DNA from: Piliocolobus tephrosceles
Taxonomy: Eukaryota; Chordata; Mammalia; Primates; Cercopithecidae
Assembly: GCF_002776525.5 (NCBI RefSeq)
Contig: NC_045441.1
Span: 86,339,127 to 86,403,126 of the forward strand
Reading direction: 5' to 3'
DNA: 64,000 bases
Under the pieces are notes generated by a model. The model had not been told where the DNA came from and did no database searches. It saw only the letters and a program-made list of their open reading frames with translations. Positions 46,593-59,000 of this stretch are shown piece by piece. How positions within the stretch are numbered: the first letter of the stretch is position 1; the number at the start of each line of letters is the position of its first letter. The position numbers were made by a program, and so were the translations under genes.

Positions 46593-49500
46593 TTTTAAAA
46601 TTTTATTTTAGGTTTGGGGGTAAATATGAAGGTTTGTTGCTTAGGTAAACTCATGTCATGGTGGAATTGTTGTACAGATTATTTCACTAGCCCAAGTATT
46701 AAGCCCAGTACCCAATAGCCATCTTTTCTGCTCCTCTCCCTCCTCCTATCCTTCACCCTCAATTAGATCCCAGTGTCTGTTGTTCCCTTGTGTTCATGAG
46801 TTCTGATCATTTAGCTCCCACTTATAAATGAAACTATGCAGCGTTTGGTTTTCTGTTCCTGTGTTACTTTTCTAAGAATAGCCTCCAGCTCCATCCATGT
46901 TCCAGCAAAACACATGATCTTATTTTTAATGGCTGCATAGTATTCCATCATGCATATGTACCACATTTTCTTTATCTAATCTGTCGTTGATGGGCATTTA
47001 AGTTGATTCCATTTCTTTCCTATTGTGAATAGTGCTGCAACCAACATTTGTATGCATGTATCTTTATGATAGGATAATTTACATTTCTCTGGGTTTATAA
47101 CCAGTAATGGGATTGTGGAGTCAATGGTAGTTCAGTTTTTAGCTCTTTGAGGAAATGCCTTACGGTGTTCCACAATGGCTGAACTAATTTTACTGTCACC
47201 AATAGTGTTTAAGTGTTCCATTTTCTCCATAACCTCACAGCATCTGTTATTTTTTGACTTTTTAATAATAACCATTCTGACTGGTGTGAGATACTATCTT
47301 AACTGTGGCTTTTGTGTGCATTTCTGTAATGATCAGTGACATTGAGCTTTTTCTTATATGCTTCTTGGCCATATATATGTCTTCTTTTGAAAAGTGTCTG
47401 TTATATCTTTTTCCCACTTTTTAGTGGGGTTGTTTGTGTTTTTCTTATAAATTTACTTCAGTTCCTTATAGATGCTGGATATTAGACCTTTTCACATGTA
47501 TAGATTGCAAATATTTTCTTCCATCTATAGGTTGTCTGTTTACTCTGTTGATAGTTTCTTTTGCTGTGCAGAAGCTCTTAAGCTTAATTAGATCAGACTT
47601 GTCAATTTTTGCTTTTGTTGGGATTGCTTTGTTGTCTTCGTCATGAAATTTTTGTTGGTTTCTATGTCCAGAATGGCATTGGCTAGGTTATTTTTCAGAG
47701 TTTTTAATAGTTTTAGGTTTTACATTTAAGTCTTTAATTCATTTTGAGTTGATATTTGTATGTAGTGTAACAAATGGGTCCAGTTCTAATCTTCTGCATA
47801 TGGCTATCCAGTTATCCTGCAGCATTTATTGAATAGGGAGTCTTTTACCCATTGCTTGTCTTAGTCAGCTTTGTCAAAGATCACAAGTTTGTAGGTGTGT
47901 GACCTTATTTCTGTGCTCTCTACTCTGTTTTATTGGTCTATGTGTCTGTTTCTGTGTAAGTGCCATGCTGTTTTTGTTACTGTAGCATGGTAGTATACTT
48001 TGAAGTCAGGTAGCGTGATGCCTCCAGCTTTGTACTTTTTGCTTAGAATTGCCTTGGCTATTCAGTCTCTTTTTTGGTTTCAAATTAAATTTAAAATAGG
48101 GTTTTCTAGTTCTGAGAAGAATGTCATTGGTAGTTTGACAGGAATAGCGTTCAATCTGTAAATTGCTTTGGGAAATGTGGCCATTTTAATAATATTGATT
48201 CTTCTTATCCCTGAGCATGGGGCGTTTTTCCATTTGTTTGTATCTTTGATTTCTTTGAGCTGTGTTTTACAATTCTCATTGCAGAAATTTTTCACCTTCC
48301 TGGTTAGCTGTATATCTTGCTTATTTTATATATTTTTGGGGGGCAATTGTGAATGGGATTGCCTTCCTAATTTGGCTCTCGGCTTGGCTGTTGTTGGTGT
48401 ATAGTAGTCCTAGTGATTTCTGTGCATTTATTTTGTATCCTTAAACTTTGCTGAAGTTGTTTATCAGCTGAAGGAGCTTTTCCACAGACTATAAGGTTTT
48501 CTAGATATAAAATTATACCATCTGCAAACAAAGATAGTTTGAATTCATCTCTTTCTATTAGGATGCCTTTTATTTCTTTCTCTTGCCTTATTGCTCGGGC
48601 TAGAACTTCCAGTACTAAGTTGAAGAGGAATTGTGAGAGACTGCATCCTTGTCTTGTGCCAGTTTTTAAAAAGAATGTTTCCAGCTTTTCCCCATTCAGC
48701 ATGATATTAGCTGAGTGTGTGTCATAGATTGCTTTGTTATTTTGAGGTATGTTTTTTCAATACCTATTTTATTGAGAGTATTTAAAATGAAATGCTATTG
48801 AATTTCATCAAAAGACTTTTCTACATTTATTGAGATAATCATGTGGGCTTGCCTTCTGCTTATATAATGAAATCACATTTATTCTTTTGCATATGTTGAA
48901 CTAACCCTGCATCCTGGGGATGAAGCCTACTTGATCGTGGTGGATTAGTTTTGGACATGCTGCTGGATTTGGCTCATCAGTATTTTGTTGAGGATTTTTG
49001 CATCTATGTTCATCAAGGGTATTAACCTCGTTTTATTTTTTGTTGTGTCTCTGCCAGGTTTTGATATGAGTATGACGCTGGCCTCATAGAATGAGTTGGG
49101 GAGAGGACCCTGTGGCTCAATTTGTTGGAGTAGTTTCAGTAGTAATGATATCAGCTTTTTTTTTTTGTACATCTGATAGAATTTGGCTGTGAATCCACCA
49201 GAAGCTGGGTGTTTTGGGTTGGTAGGCTATTTATTACTGATTCAGTTTCAGAGCTTATTATTGGTCTTTTTAGGGAATCAATTTCTTCTTGGTTCAGTCT
49301 TGGGAGGGTGTATGTGTCCAGGGATTTAATCTATCTCTTCTAGGTTTTCTAATTTGTGTGCATAGAGGTATTCTTCATATTTTATGATGGTTTTTACTTC
49401 TGTAAGATCAGTGATAACATTCCCTTCATCATTTCTAATTGTGTTTGTTTGGATCTTTTTTATTTTCTTTATTAGTCTAGCTAGTTGTCTATCTATCTTA

Positions 49501-51955
49501 AAAGTTTTTTTTTTTTTTTTTTTTTTTCAAAAAAAGCAACTCCAAGATTTGTTGATCTTTTGAATGTGTTTTTGTGTCTTGATTTCTTTCAGTTCAGTTC
49601 TGAGTTTAATTATTTTGTTATCTGCTAGCTTTGTGATTGATTTCTTCTCACTTCTCTAATACTTATAGATCTTTCTAAATTTTTGATGTGGTCATTTAGT
49701 GCTATAAATTTCCTTATTAACACTGCCTTATCTGTGTCCCAGAGACTCTGGTATATTGTATCTTTGTTCTCATTAGTTTAAAATAACTTCTTGATTTCTG
49801 CCTTACTTTCATTACTTACCCTAAAGTCATTCATGAGCATGTTGTTTAATTTCCATGTAATTGCATGGTTCTGAGCAATTTTCTTACTCTTGACTTCTCT
49901 TTTTATTTTGCTGTTGTCCAAGAGCATGTTTGGTATAACTTTGGTTCTTTTTCATTTACTGAGGATTGTTCTATGTCCAATTATGTGGTTGATTTTAGAG
50001 TATGTGTCATGTGGCAATGAGAAGAATGTATATTCGGTTGTTTTGGGATGGAGATCTCCACAGAGGTCTATCAGATTCATTTGTTTCAATGTTGAATTCA
50101 GGTACTGAATATCTTCTTTAATTTTCTGTCTTGATGACCTGTCTAATACTGTCAGTAGAGAGTTGAAGTCTCCTACTATTATTGTCTGGGATTCTATGTC
50201 TCTTTGTAGGGCTCTAAAAACTTGCTCTATGAATTTGGGATTTCCTGTGTTGAGTGTCTATATATTTAGGGTAGTTAGGTCTTTTAGTTGTACTGAATCT
50301 TTTACCATTACACAATGCCCTTCTTTGTCTTTTTTTACGTGTGCTGGTTTGAAGTCTTCCTTTGTTTGAAAATACTTTTATTACTTTTTTCAATTTTCTT
50401 GGTAGATTTTCCTCCTACCCTTTATTTTGAGCCTATGGGTATCATTACGTGTGAGATGGTCTCTTGAAGATGGCATATCATTAGGCCTTGCATTGTTATC
50501 CAGCTTGTCCCTCTGTGCCTTTTAAGTGGGGGCATTTAGTTTGTCTTTATTAAAGATTAGTACTGATATGTGTGTATTTAATCCTGTCATGTTGTTGTTA
50601 GCTGGTTATTATGCTGGCTTGTTTATGTGGTTGCTTTATAGTGTCACTGGTCTGTGTGTTTAAGTGTCTTTTTGTATTAGCTGGTAACATCCTGTGGTTT
50701 GTATATTTAGCACTCCCTCATGTAAGGCAGGTCTGGTGGCAACAAACTGCCTCAATATTTGCATATCCAAAAAATATCGTATTTCTCCTTTGCTTATGAA
50801 GCTTAGTTTGGCTGGATATTAAATTTGTTATTAAAGATATTTTTCTTTAAGAATGTTGAATATAGGTCCTGAACCTCTTCAGGCATGTAGGGTTTCAGCT
50901 GATAGGTCTGCTGTTAGCTTGATGGGGTTCCCTTTGTAGGTGACCTGCCCTTTTTCGCTAGCTGCTTTTAAGATTCTTTCTTTCAGCTGGGCGTGGTGGC
51001 TCACGCCTGTAATCCCAGCACTTTGGGAGGCTGAAGTGGGTGGATCACAAGATCGGGAAATCGAGACCATCCTGGCTAGCATAGTGAAACCCTGTCTCTA
51101 CTAAAAATACAAAAAAAAAAAAAAATTAGCCGGGCATGGTGGCGGGTGCCTGTAGTCCCAGCTACTGGGGAGGCTGAGGCAGGAGAATGGTGTGAACCCT
51201 GCAGGCCAAGCTTACAGTGAGCCGCTATCACACCACTGCACTCCAGCCTGGGGGACAGAGTGAGACTCCATCTCAAAAAAAAAAAAAAAAAAAAATACTT
51301 TCTTTCATTTGACATTGAAAAAATCTAATGACTGTATGTCTTGGGGATAATCTTGTGTAGAATCTTGTGGGAGTTCTCTGTATTTTGTGAATTTGACTCT
51401 TGGCCTCTCTAGCAAGGTTAAGGAAGTTTTCATGGATGATATCCTGAAATATGCTTTCCAAGTTGTTTTTTTTTTCTCCCCCTGCCTTTCAAGTAGACTA
51501 ATGATTTATAGATTTGGCCTCTTTACATAATCCCATATTTCTTGGAGTTTTTGTTTATTCTTTTTTATTCTTTTTGTCTTATTTCTGTATAACTGTCTTA
51601 TTTCAGAGAGTCAGTCTTCAAGATCTGAGATTCTTTCTTCAGTTTGATTTATTCTACTAATACTTGTGATTGCATTGTGAAATTTTTTATTGTGTAATTA
51701 GCTGTGTCAAATTTGTTTTTGGTTCTTTGTTATTACAGCTATTTTCTCCTTCAGCTCCTGTATTGTTTTATTGTGACTTTTAGTTTCCCTGGTTTGGGTT
51801 TTACCATCCTCCTGAATCTTCATAATCTTCATACCTATTCATATTCTGAATTCTATGCCTGTCATTTCTGCCAGCTATTGGTTGGCAGAAAGCCTGGTTA
51901 TGAAGTCTTATGAATCCACTCAGACCACTTGAGTGACTGGAGTTCTTGTGCGTAG
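46593..51955 (-). mobile_element. Long L1 (L1PA8-16/L1PB type), degenerate
   Basis: Read on the minus strand, it runs from an ORF1/5' region near 51955, through ORF1 and ORF2, to a 3' UTR ending at 46593. ORF2 blocks are unmistakable: the C-terminal zinc-knuckle-proximal region near 47000, the reverse transcriptase near 48300-49200, and N-terminal ORF2 near 50000-50450. The longest surviving RT frame (48367-48702) reads FADG where the catalytic motif is FADD, so an essential aspartate is lost. Many stops follow. The 5' boundary is approximate and no target-site duplication was identified. Confidence 0.88.
50986..51295 (+). mobile_element. Alu SINE in L1, full length
   Basis: GCTGGGCGTGGTGGCTCACG start and both monomers are present, with AGAATGGTGTGAACCCTGCA (AluY/Sc-like) and a 20-base A tail. 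TTCTTTCTTTCA upstream (50974-50985) and CTTTCTTTCA downstream (51298-51307) form the target-site duplication. Confidence 0.95.
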
Positions 51956-52118
51956 TGCCAACACTTAGGATTATTTAGAAGACATCTGCTTTAAGAACCT
52001 AAGACATCTTTTCCTAGCAGTGAAGAACCAAAGAAAAATTGTAAATTAATCCAGTTTTGTCTTGAGAGCATTATCCTTGCAACTGTGTGACTTTATTGAT
52101 TTTTTTTTATTTGTCTCT
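51956..52118. other. Unassigned sequence
   Basis: A short stretch between the L1 and the MLT1 LTR. Part of it may still be L1 5' sequence. Confidence 0.4.
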
Positions 52119-52452
52119 TAGTAAGTTTGGGCTGCTACAACAAAATATCATAAATTGGGCATTTTATAAACATCCAAAATTTATTTCTCACAATTCTGAA
52201 GATTCAGAAGTTCAAGATCAAGGCATTCATCGATTTAGTGTCTGGTGCGGGCCTGCTTTCTGGTTCATAGGTGGTGCTTTCTTTCTGTGTCCTCACATTT
52301 TGGAAGGGAAGAACGATTTCTTTGGTGTCTTTTTATAATGATATTAATGACCTAATTACCTCCCAAAGACCCCATCTCCTAACACCATCCCTTTGGGGGT
52401 TGGTATTTCAACATGTAAATTTTGAGGGTACACGAACATTCAGACCATAGCA
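52119..52452 (-). mobile_element. MLT1A-like LTR, solo
   Basis: Clear MLT1A pattern on the complement: AGTTTGGGCTGCTACAACAA, AATTTATTTCTCACAATTCT, TCATAGGTGGTGCTTTCTTT, CCTCCCAAAGACCCCATCTC, AACATGTAAATTTTGAGGGT and CATTCAGACCATAGCA. No internal region adjoins it. Confidence 0.9.
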
Positions 52453-52672
52453 GTCTCTTGTCAAGACTTTGTTAATGAAGGAAGAAGTATTTTACTTTAC
52501 ACTCTTTACATATAGACAAACACTCCTTAGATTTAGAGAAATTGCCCCTTGAATCCTTTCAGATAGTAGAAGTAGACCCCTAACAGTAATGGTTACTTTT
52601 GGTTTTTCCATTTTTAACTAAAGATCCCAAATCTCAGGTAGATAATCTAGTCTGCCTTTCTTGCTTTTCTCT
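52453..52672. other. Unassigned sequence
   Basis: No feature recognised. Confidence 0.4.
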
Positions 52673-52725
52673 CCCTTCCTTCCTTCCTTCCTTCCTTCCT
52701 TCCTTCCTTCCTTCCTTCCTTCCTT
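52673..52725. repeat. (TTCC)n microsatellite
   Basis: About 12 tetranucleotide units contiguous with the T-run tail of the next Alu. A likely polymorphic STR. Confidence 0.96.
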
Positions 52726-53030
52726 TCTTTTTTTTTTTTTTTCTTTTGGAGACAGGGTCTTGCTCTGTTGCCCAGGTTGGAGTGCAGTGGTGCAATCACA
52801 CCTCACTGTAACCTCTTCCTCCTGGGCTCAAGTGATTCTCCCATATCAGTCTCCCAAGTAGCAAGGACTACAGGCATAGTCCACCATGCCTGGCTAATTT
52901 TTGTATTTTTTGTAGAGATGAGGTTTCACTATGTTGCCCAGGCTGATCTAGAACTCCTGAATTCAAGCAATCTGCCTGTCTCAGCTTCCCAAATTGCTGG
53001 GATTACAGATATCAGCCACCGTGTCTGGCC
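52726..53030 (-). mobile_element. Alu SINE (AluJ/S-like), full length
   Basis: T-rich tail, GGAGACAGGGTCTTGCTCTG, both monomers, and an end at CCACCGTGTCTGGCC. Confidence 0.95.
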
Positions 53031-53048
53031 TATTTGTTTATTATTGTT

Positions 53049-53205
53049 AAAAAAAATGAAATCTCAATGTGTTTTGAAGACTACAGTGCAGTGGCTATTC
53101 ACAGATGCAATCATAGTGCACTGCAGCCTCAAACTCTTGGCCTCAAACAATTTGCCTCAGCCTCCCAAGTAGCCAGGACTATAGGCACGCATCAACGCCT
53201 CCAGC
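53049..53205 (-). mobile_element. Fossil Alu monomer (FLAM-like), 7SL-derived
   Basis: CAGTGCAGTGGCTATTCACA keeps the 7SL 3'-domain wording that dimeric Alus have lost. It is followed by ATCATAGTGCACTGCAGCCT, CAAACTCTTGGCCTCAAACA and AGCCAGGACTATAGGCACGC. Only one monomer is present, with a decayed A/T tail. It lies just beyond a dimeric Alu of the same orientation. Confidence 0.85.
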
Positions 53206-53429
53206 TTATTTACTGAATCTGTGTTTATCATAATATTATTTTTGCTTTGTTATATGATAAAAGTATTAACAATATCATATTTTTCTATATTCCAATGAAT
53301 GTTACATATTTATAATCTTATTTTATTCTCTCATTAAAGGTAGACAATAGGTTGCTTAGTCTTTATATCACCATTTGAGACAAAATGAAACTATAGATAT
53401 TTCTTTCAACTCAAACTTATATCCATATT
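53206..53429. other. Unassigned AT-rich sequence
   Basis: No feature recognised. Confidence 0.4.
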
Positions 53430-54157
53430 GGGGGGACAGTCTCTTACACATTATTATGGATGAGGAGAATGTCTAAGTGCTGTCATGGATGAAGTGCCTT
53501 GGTGTACTGGTGCAAATAATAAATGTATTGCTACTTCATTACATACTCAGTTAGGGGTAGCTCTGAAAAGTGGGGCTGAAGTGAAATCTCCCACTATGCT
53601 GCGCTTTAGGTGTTGTACCTAGCCATTATGTTTTGCTAAATAGAAGCACCTCACACTAAGTATATACATGAAATAGCGGGGAATGATAAATGGCTTGGAT
53701 AGCTGCATATTATCTTGGAAGGGGAATGACAAGATGGTGAAGGATAAAGAGGTGTGAAGAAGAGTTATTCAGTTGTTCATACTTGAGTGGGCACAAAGTA
53801 TGATGACCTTTGATTCACATGTTAACACACCAATAACTATTTAACATGGCAGAAGAATTAAAGAACCATACAGATACAATAACCCATCCAATTGATTTCA
53901 ATCTGCCCCTTTCATCAACTGTCAGAGTATGAATAAAATTCCCATGATTGCCAAGGGTGGAAACTATGTATATTGAAAGAGCTTAGCCTTCTGTTTTCCA
54001 AGATGAATTTAGCTGCCGTTATTGTCAAATGTCAAAACCTGCAGTAACATAAATCAATACTGACTTCCTCACTGGACATCATTTTTTGATGAGGCCAACT
54101 AGTCATTTAATGGTTAGTTCATTACATCAGATAGTTTATACCCTGAAAAAGCAATGC
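53430..54157 (+). mobile_element. ERVL-like pol relic, part 1
   Basis: The order of short blocks recalls the RNase H to integrase stretch of ERVL-class proviruses: GTGCTGTCATGGATGAAGTG, GAGTGGGCACAAAGTATGAT, ACATGGCAGAAGAATTAAAG and AATAACCCATCCAATTGATTT. It is highly decayed with no open frame. Continuation beyond the MITE supports the call. Confidence 0.5.
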
Positions 54158-54605
54158 AGTTGACCTATGAAGAATATGGGGGTTAGGAGTATTGAAGCTC
54201 CTACTTCGTTAAAAATCCACATACATCTTTTAATTCCCCAAAAATGTAACCATTAATAGCTTACTGTTGACTGGAAGCCTTACTGATTACATGAACATTG
54301 ATTCACATAGATCGTGTACGTTATATGTATTATATACTGTATTCTTATAATAAAGTAACCTAGAGTAAAGAAAATATTATTAAGAAAATTATAGGGAAGA
54401 GAAAATGTATTCACTTTTCATTAAGTGGAAGTGGATAATCATAAAGGTCTTTATTCTTATATTCACAATGAGTAGGATGAAGAGAAGGAGCAAGAGGAAG
54501 GGTGGATCTTGCTATCTCAGTGGTGGTAGGTGGCAGAGGGCAAAGAAAATTAGTGTATAAATGGACTCATGCAGTTCAAACCTGTGTTGTTCAATGGTCA
54601 ACTGT
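54158..54605. mobile_element. Tigger-type MITE, complete
   Basis: The ends CAGTTGACC and GGTCAACTG are terminal inverted repeats. The interior has ATTATATACTGTATTCTTATAATAAAGTAACCT-like and GTGGAAGTGGATAATCATAAA blocks of a MER44/Tigger-group non-autonomous DNA transposon. About 448 bp with no transposase frame. The expected TA duplication is not obvious. Confidence 0.85.
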
Positions 54606-54910
54606 AATTATTATTAACTGGGATAAACACAATAGATATTCCAGATATGGGTTAGCTTTTCCTATTAATACTGTCATGGCAGAACCATAATATAAGCTCT
54701 TATAAAATGTTGTGTCTCAGCTGTGATGTATTGGCAACCCGAACCCCCTGAGCTAGAGGGTCTCAGTCTAAAGGGGAAATCATTATATAATCATGGTAGA
54801 AGAAAAATTACAGCTGGCACATGACCATTAGATCTGGTAGTCATATCACAATGGCCAGAAGCCTGTAGCCTGATGAACTAATGTAAGGCTTTCTGACTTC
54901 TTTACTATGG
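54606..54910 (+). mobile_element. ERVL-like pol (integrase region) relic, part 2
   Basis: GGCACATGACCATTAGATCTG followed by TAGTCATATCACAATGGCCA and AGAAGCCTGTAGCCTGATGA resembles the integrase region that follows part 1 in ERVL elements. All frames are broken and nothing functional is expected. Confidence 0.55.
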
Positions 54911-55095
54911 AAATTTTGGACCAGATAATTTTTTTGTGTGTGAGTGGGTTTTACAGTGTTTTCTAGTATATTTATTAGAATTACTAGATCACAAAATCGT
55001 CTCACTAGATTTCAGGGTCACCCTAACCCAACTGTGAAACCAAAAATATTCTCAGACATTGCTAAATGTACCTTGTGAGATGGGGTAAGGAATGG
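54911..55095 (-). mobile_element. MER20 (hAT-type) DNA transposon
   Basis: AAATTTTGGACCAGATAATT, CTAACCCAACTGTGAAACCA, AAAATATTCTCAGACATTGC and TAAATGTACCTTGTGAGATG are MER20 blocks in complement. Old and slightly truncated. Confidence 0.78.
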
Positions 55096-55107
55096 CAAAC
55101 TCACTCC

Positions 55108-55420
55108 TGTGTGTGTGTATGTGTGTGTATATGTGTGTGTGTGTGTATATATATATGTGTGTGTGTGTGTATAAGTATATATATGTATATATGTATGCAT
55201 ATGTGTCTATATGTATACATATGTGTGTATATATATGCACACACATAAATATATGTGTGTGTATATATGTGTATATATGTAGTGTATACATATATATGTA
55301 TACATAGTATATTCTAATAGTGTTCCCACTGAGGATACAGAATCATATAACATTAATTGACTTATGTACATGCATGATGTGTGTGTGTGTATATATACAC
55401 ACATATAAATATATGTGGGT
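55108..55420. repeat. Complex TG/TA/CA microsatellite field
   Basis: Alternating TG, TA and TATG arrays at 55108-55305 and a second TG/TA/CA block at 55378-55419 are separated by about 70 bp of ordinary sequence. Polymorphism is likely. Confidence 0.93.
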
Positions 55421-55569
55421 AGAATATTAGAATATATGGGTCTAGGAACCGGTGAATATTGGAATCGTCCTAGTTACTGTCTTACCCACTGACCTACTGG
55501 AATAATTTGTTACTCTGGACTCTATGGGTTTACTCTGGCTCCCAGAGTAAACATAACTCTGTTGAAGAG
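55421..55569. other. Unassigned sequence within the ERVL-like region
   Basis: Probably still part of the ERVL-like relic, but no block is distinctive. Confidence 0.35.
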
Positions 55570-55915
55570 TGTATTAGTTCATTTTTACACTGCTATAAAG
55601 ATACTATCTGAGACTGGGTACATTATAAATCAAAGAGGTTTAATTGGTTCACATATCCATATGGCTGGGGAGGCCTCAGGAAACTTACAATCATGGTGAG
55701 AGGAGAAGGAGAAGCAAGCACCTTCTTCACAAGACTGCAGGAGAAATAGAACAGGGGAAACTGCTATCTTTAAACCACCAGATTTTGTGAGAACTCACTA
55801 ACTATCATGGGAGAAAGCGTCCCCATGAACCAATCACCTCCCACCAGGTCCCTCCTGTGACACGAGGGGATTACCATTCGAGATGAGATTTGGGTGGGGA
55901 CACAAGGACATATCA
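55570..55915 (-). mobile_element. MST/THE1 LTR, solo
   Basis: TGTATTAGTTCATTTTTACA start, CATATGGCTGGGGAGGCCTC, ATTCGAGATGAGATTTGGGT and a GGACATATCA end. The flanking pentamers AAGAG (55565-55569) and AAAAG (55916-55920) are a nearly intact target-site duplication. Confidence 0.93.
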
Positions 55916-56900
55916 AAAAGTTTAAAGCCCTCTTAAACTTTAAGCTAGAGTTACACTGGGTTCCTCAGGCAGTAAGACTAACAAGAAAGAGAGGAGTCAC
56001 CTTTGTGAAAGGGATAATGAACTCAACATTAGGAAGAGGTAGGACTGAGGTGATAAAACTGGAACACCGAAGAATGAGTTTTATGTCCAGATCATCTATT
56101 TGGGTATCTCTTGGTAAGCTTTCACCCAATTTTTATGATAAAAAGATAAATGCAGTAGGATATGGTGACCAGGGTCTGACCTCCTCAGGGATGAGAGTCT
56201 AGATTACTCCACGTATTAAGCTAAAGCAGATGTGCTAACCAAGAGTGGAAGGAGCTTAGAATGATTTACAGAAGAAAGAGGTGATGAACATTCACTGTGA
56301 TCCTGAGAACAGCTATAGTGTAGGCCTGAAACTCATCCCAGTAATCTTCCTCAGATGTTTCTCAGGAAAAGAGATTAATGAGAATTCCGAATGAGCTGTT
56401 TTTCCCAGATCCTATGAATTTACCATATGAAACAAGTGAACATGAACAGCATGGTGGATGGACTGTGGTGCAACACCCAGATCTGCCCTTCAGGAGTGAG
56501 GCACTCAAGTTCTAGGGGTTTGGGTTGCCAATAGCCCACAGCTCAGACCATAGCAGAAAATTGCACTTAGCCAAAGAGAGCTGCTTCACCCTAGGTTTCA
56601 CACTCTATCCAGGGGCAAACTGCATCCAATAACTGGTCATTGTGAGTGTAGAAAGACTTTTTCTCCTTGCCTCAACCTGGGACAAGTTTTAAGGGCCACC
56701 CCAGCTTCAATGCTTCTCCTAAGATGAACTGTGACCTCTTTTTCAAATGCAATGGAGTGTAACTTCTGCCCAGTTCTGCTTCCTTCACTCCCTTGAAACA
56801 GTTTTCCCAAGAACACTGTCTTTCCTAAATAAAAGCTCCTCCTCCCATCTTTACTATGGGAAAGCTAACCTAAGACATGGATATACATCAGAATATTTCT
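55916..56900 (+). mobile_element. ERVL-like relic, 3' region and LTR-like end
   Basis: Resumes after the MST LTR with CTAGAGTTACACTGGGTTCC, CATCTATTTGGGTATCTCTTGG, GATGAGAGTCTAGATTACTCC and CCCAGATCTGCCCTTCAGGA. It ends with ATGCAATGGAGTGTAACTTC and AACCTAAGACATGGATATAC, which recall an LTR of the ERVL group. The 102-codon frame at 55894-56202 straddles the insertion boundary and is not a gene. Confidence 0.5.
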
Positions 56901-58670
56901 TTCATGTCACACTGAATAATTTGTCTATGTGGATAAAGAAGGGGTGAGTTTTATATAAAATGTTGGAATTTGGCCTCCAGTGTTCAAACTAAGTACTATA
57001 TTACAATTGTAGTTAAGAGTTTCTCTAACAACAACAAAAAAAAAAAAAAAATGGAAAAAATGTCATAATTTTATAATTTAACACAAAATATTGTATAATC
57101 ATCAAGGTCTGAAGTTAGAGTGCTAATTATAATAACTTTCCTCTGAAATCTAACTGAAATGAGGTAGAAATTGTTAATTATTAATTTGTTCTAAAAGATT
57201 GTTCCCTGAATTATGCCTTGTGGTCACTAACTCAGGTTTTACTCTATGTTGAGTCTCTGTAAATAGGGAAGCAAAATTGAAATATAGCCAAGTATAAGAA
57301 TAGGAAATGGTTGAGAATCTTGCTTGTATCAATAACAGAATCTCTTAATTAGATATTTACTTATAGTTTTTATTACATTGAATATATATTTATACTTCTG
57401 AAATATTTGAAGTTATATATATATTCATTAGAAATAAATCATATCATTTTGGGAAAAAATTAGCATTGTTAATATAACGAAGGAGAGGTATATTATTCAC
57501 ACTTTAAGCTAAATTTTGAAATGTATTTCTCTCCTACAAATCTCTATAGTTTAAACTATTTTATGCTTGTAAAATGAATTTTGAAACCTGTAGATATCAA
57601 ACTCAATTATCTTAAAATTGATCTTAAACATGGACAATTGAGATCTCTGTGGGTCCAATGCAAGAATTTTCAGGTATTGATAATGTGTCTCAGAATTATT
57701 CAAACATATTTACTTTCCCCAGCAAATAATTGACCTGAGTGCTTTTGGAGGTGTTTGTAGGCTCCATAAATGAAGAAAACACTATATTTCCACACATTAA
57801 CATGCGGAATGTAGCAACATGTTACAATGGAATTTCCAAAATTGTTCCCAATAATCCTTTATTATATCTAAATCATGATTATACTATTCTTTTGAATAAA
57901 TTAAAATTATATACTTATAGTTAAAAAAGAAATTTAAATAGAATTGAACACACAAACATTTGAAGAAGTAAATTGAGCATAGCAAAACTCAGTCCATTAT
58001 CTGAAGTTGGCAAGGGTATTTCATTTCACACATCATTTGGAGACTAATTCACTGTAGTGATTCTATAAATTTAATTGTTCTTAAACTGTTAATGGAATGA
58101 AAGAAAAAAATTAAAAAACAAAACTTTGTTTTCAACAAATATCTATGCCAAGGTGCACAGAGCTGGTGAACCCTTTAGTCCCAGCAGGGATATATTCACT
58201 GAGCTGATATCCTTTACTTTCCGTAAGCTCAAAAATGGGATAACACAAACAACAAAAAGATTTACTTTATTTTAACAATGAATCCATTTTCATTTCATTT
58301 GAAAGCTCCATAATAGATTTAACAGTACATAAACTAGACACTGGATTATAATAAATCTCTTGTTGCCAATATTTAAATTCATAATTACATTGCTTTGGGA
58401 GCCAATTTAAAAATAAAATAAATGGAAAAAAAACAGGTTCAGTGTCCTAGAAAGCTAAGTCAATATCAAACCTTGGTTACAAACCAGAACTTGCAAATTA
58501 CATATGAGGTATAAGATAGAAATAATTCGTGAAGTACATTAATTACTTGTACCAACATTGGACAAACTACCTAAGATACCCATCTTTTTCAAATGTATCT
58601 ATATTATCAAAGAAGAAGTCAATTAAGAATGCTTTAGATTAACCAGATCATCTAGGACCCTGGTGCAATA
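56901..58670. other. Unassigned AT-rich sequence
   Basis: About 1.8 kb without a recognised repeat or gene. An A run is at 57037-57053, and a short TA run is near 57414-57424. Confidence 0.45.
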
Positions 58671-58690
58671 AAAAAAAAAAAAAAAAAAAT
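58671..58690. repeat. Poly-A run
   Basis: About 20 A residues with no recognisable retroelement body in front of them. Confidence 0.8.
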
Positions 58691-58900
58691 CTAAGTCCTT
58701 GTCTTAAAATATTTATAATTTAAAATGGAAGATTTACATAAGCATTTAAATATCAAAATTGTAGACAAAGAAACTTAGATATGATAAATAGATATATAGA
58801 GAGATAGATAAATAATAGATAGATATGGGTGTTTTTGAATGCGTACTTTTCAGGCAACTTTCTAAGCAATTTAAATTTTTAACTTAAGTCCTCACCAAAT
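58691..58900. repeat. Unassigned sequence with (GATA)-rich patch
   Basis: GATA/TAGA words at about 58775-58827. The rest is unremarkable up to the gap. Confidence 0.6.
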
Positions 58901-59000
58901 NNNNNNNNNNNNNNNNNNNNNNNNNNNNNNNNNNNNNNNNNNNNNNNNNNNNNNNNNNNNNNNNNNNNNNNNNNNNNNNNNNNNNNNNNNNNNNNNNNNN
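58901..59000. other. Assembly gap, 100 N
   Basis: A round-number gap, likely of unknown true size. Confidence 1.

Noticed and set aside
52768..53172. 134-codon plus-strand open frame
   Set aside because: It is the reverse of an Alu plus a fossil Alu monomer.
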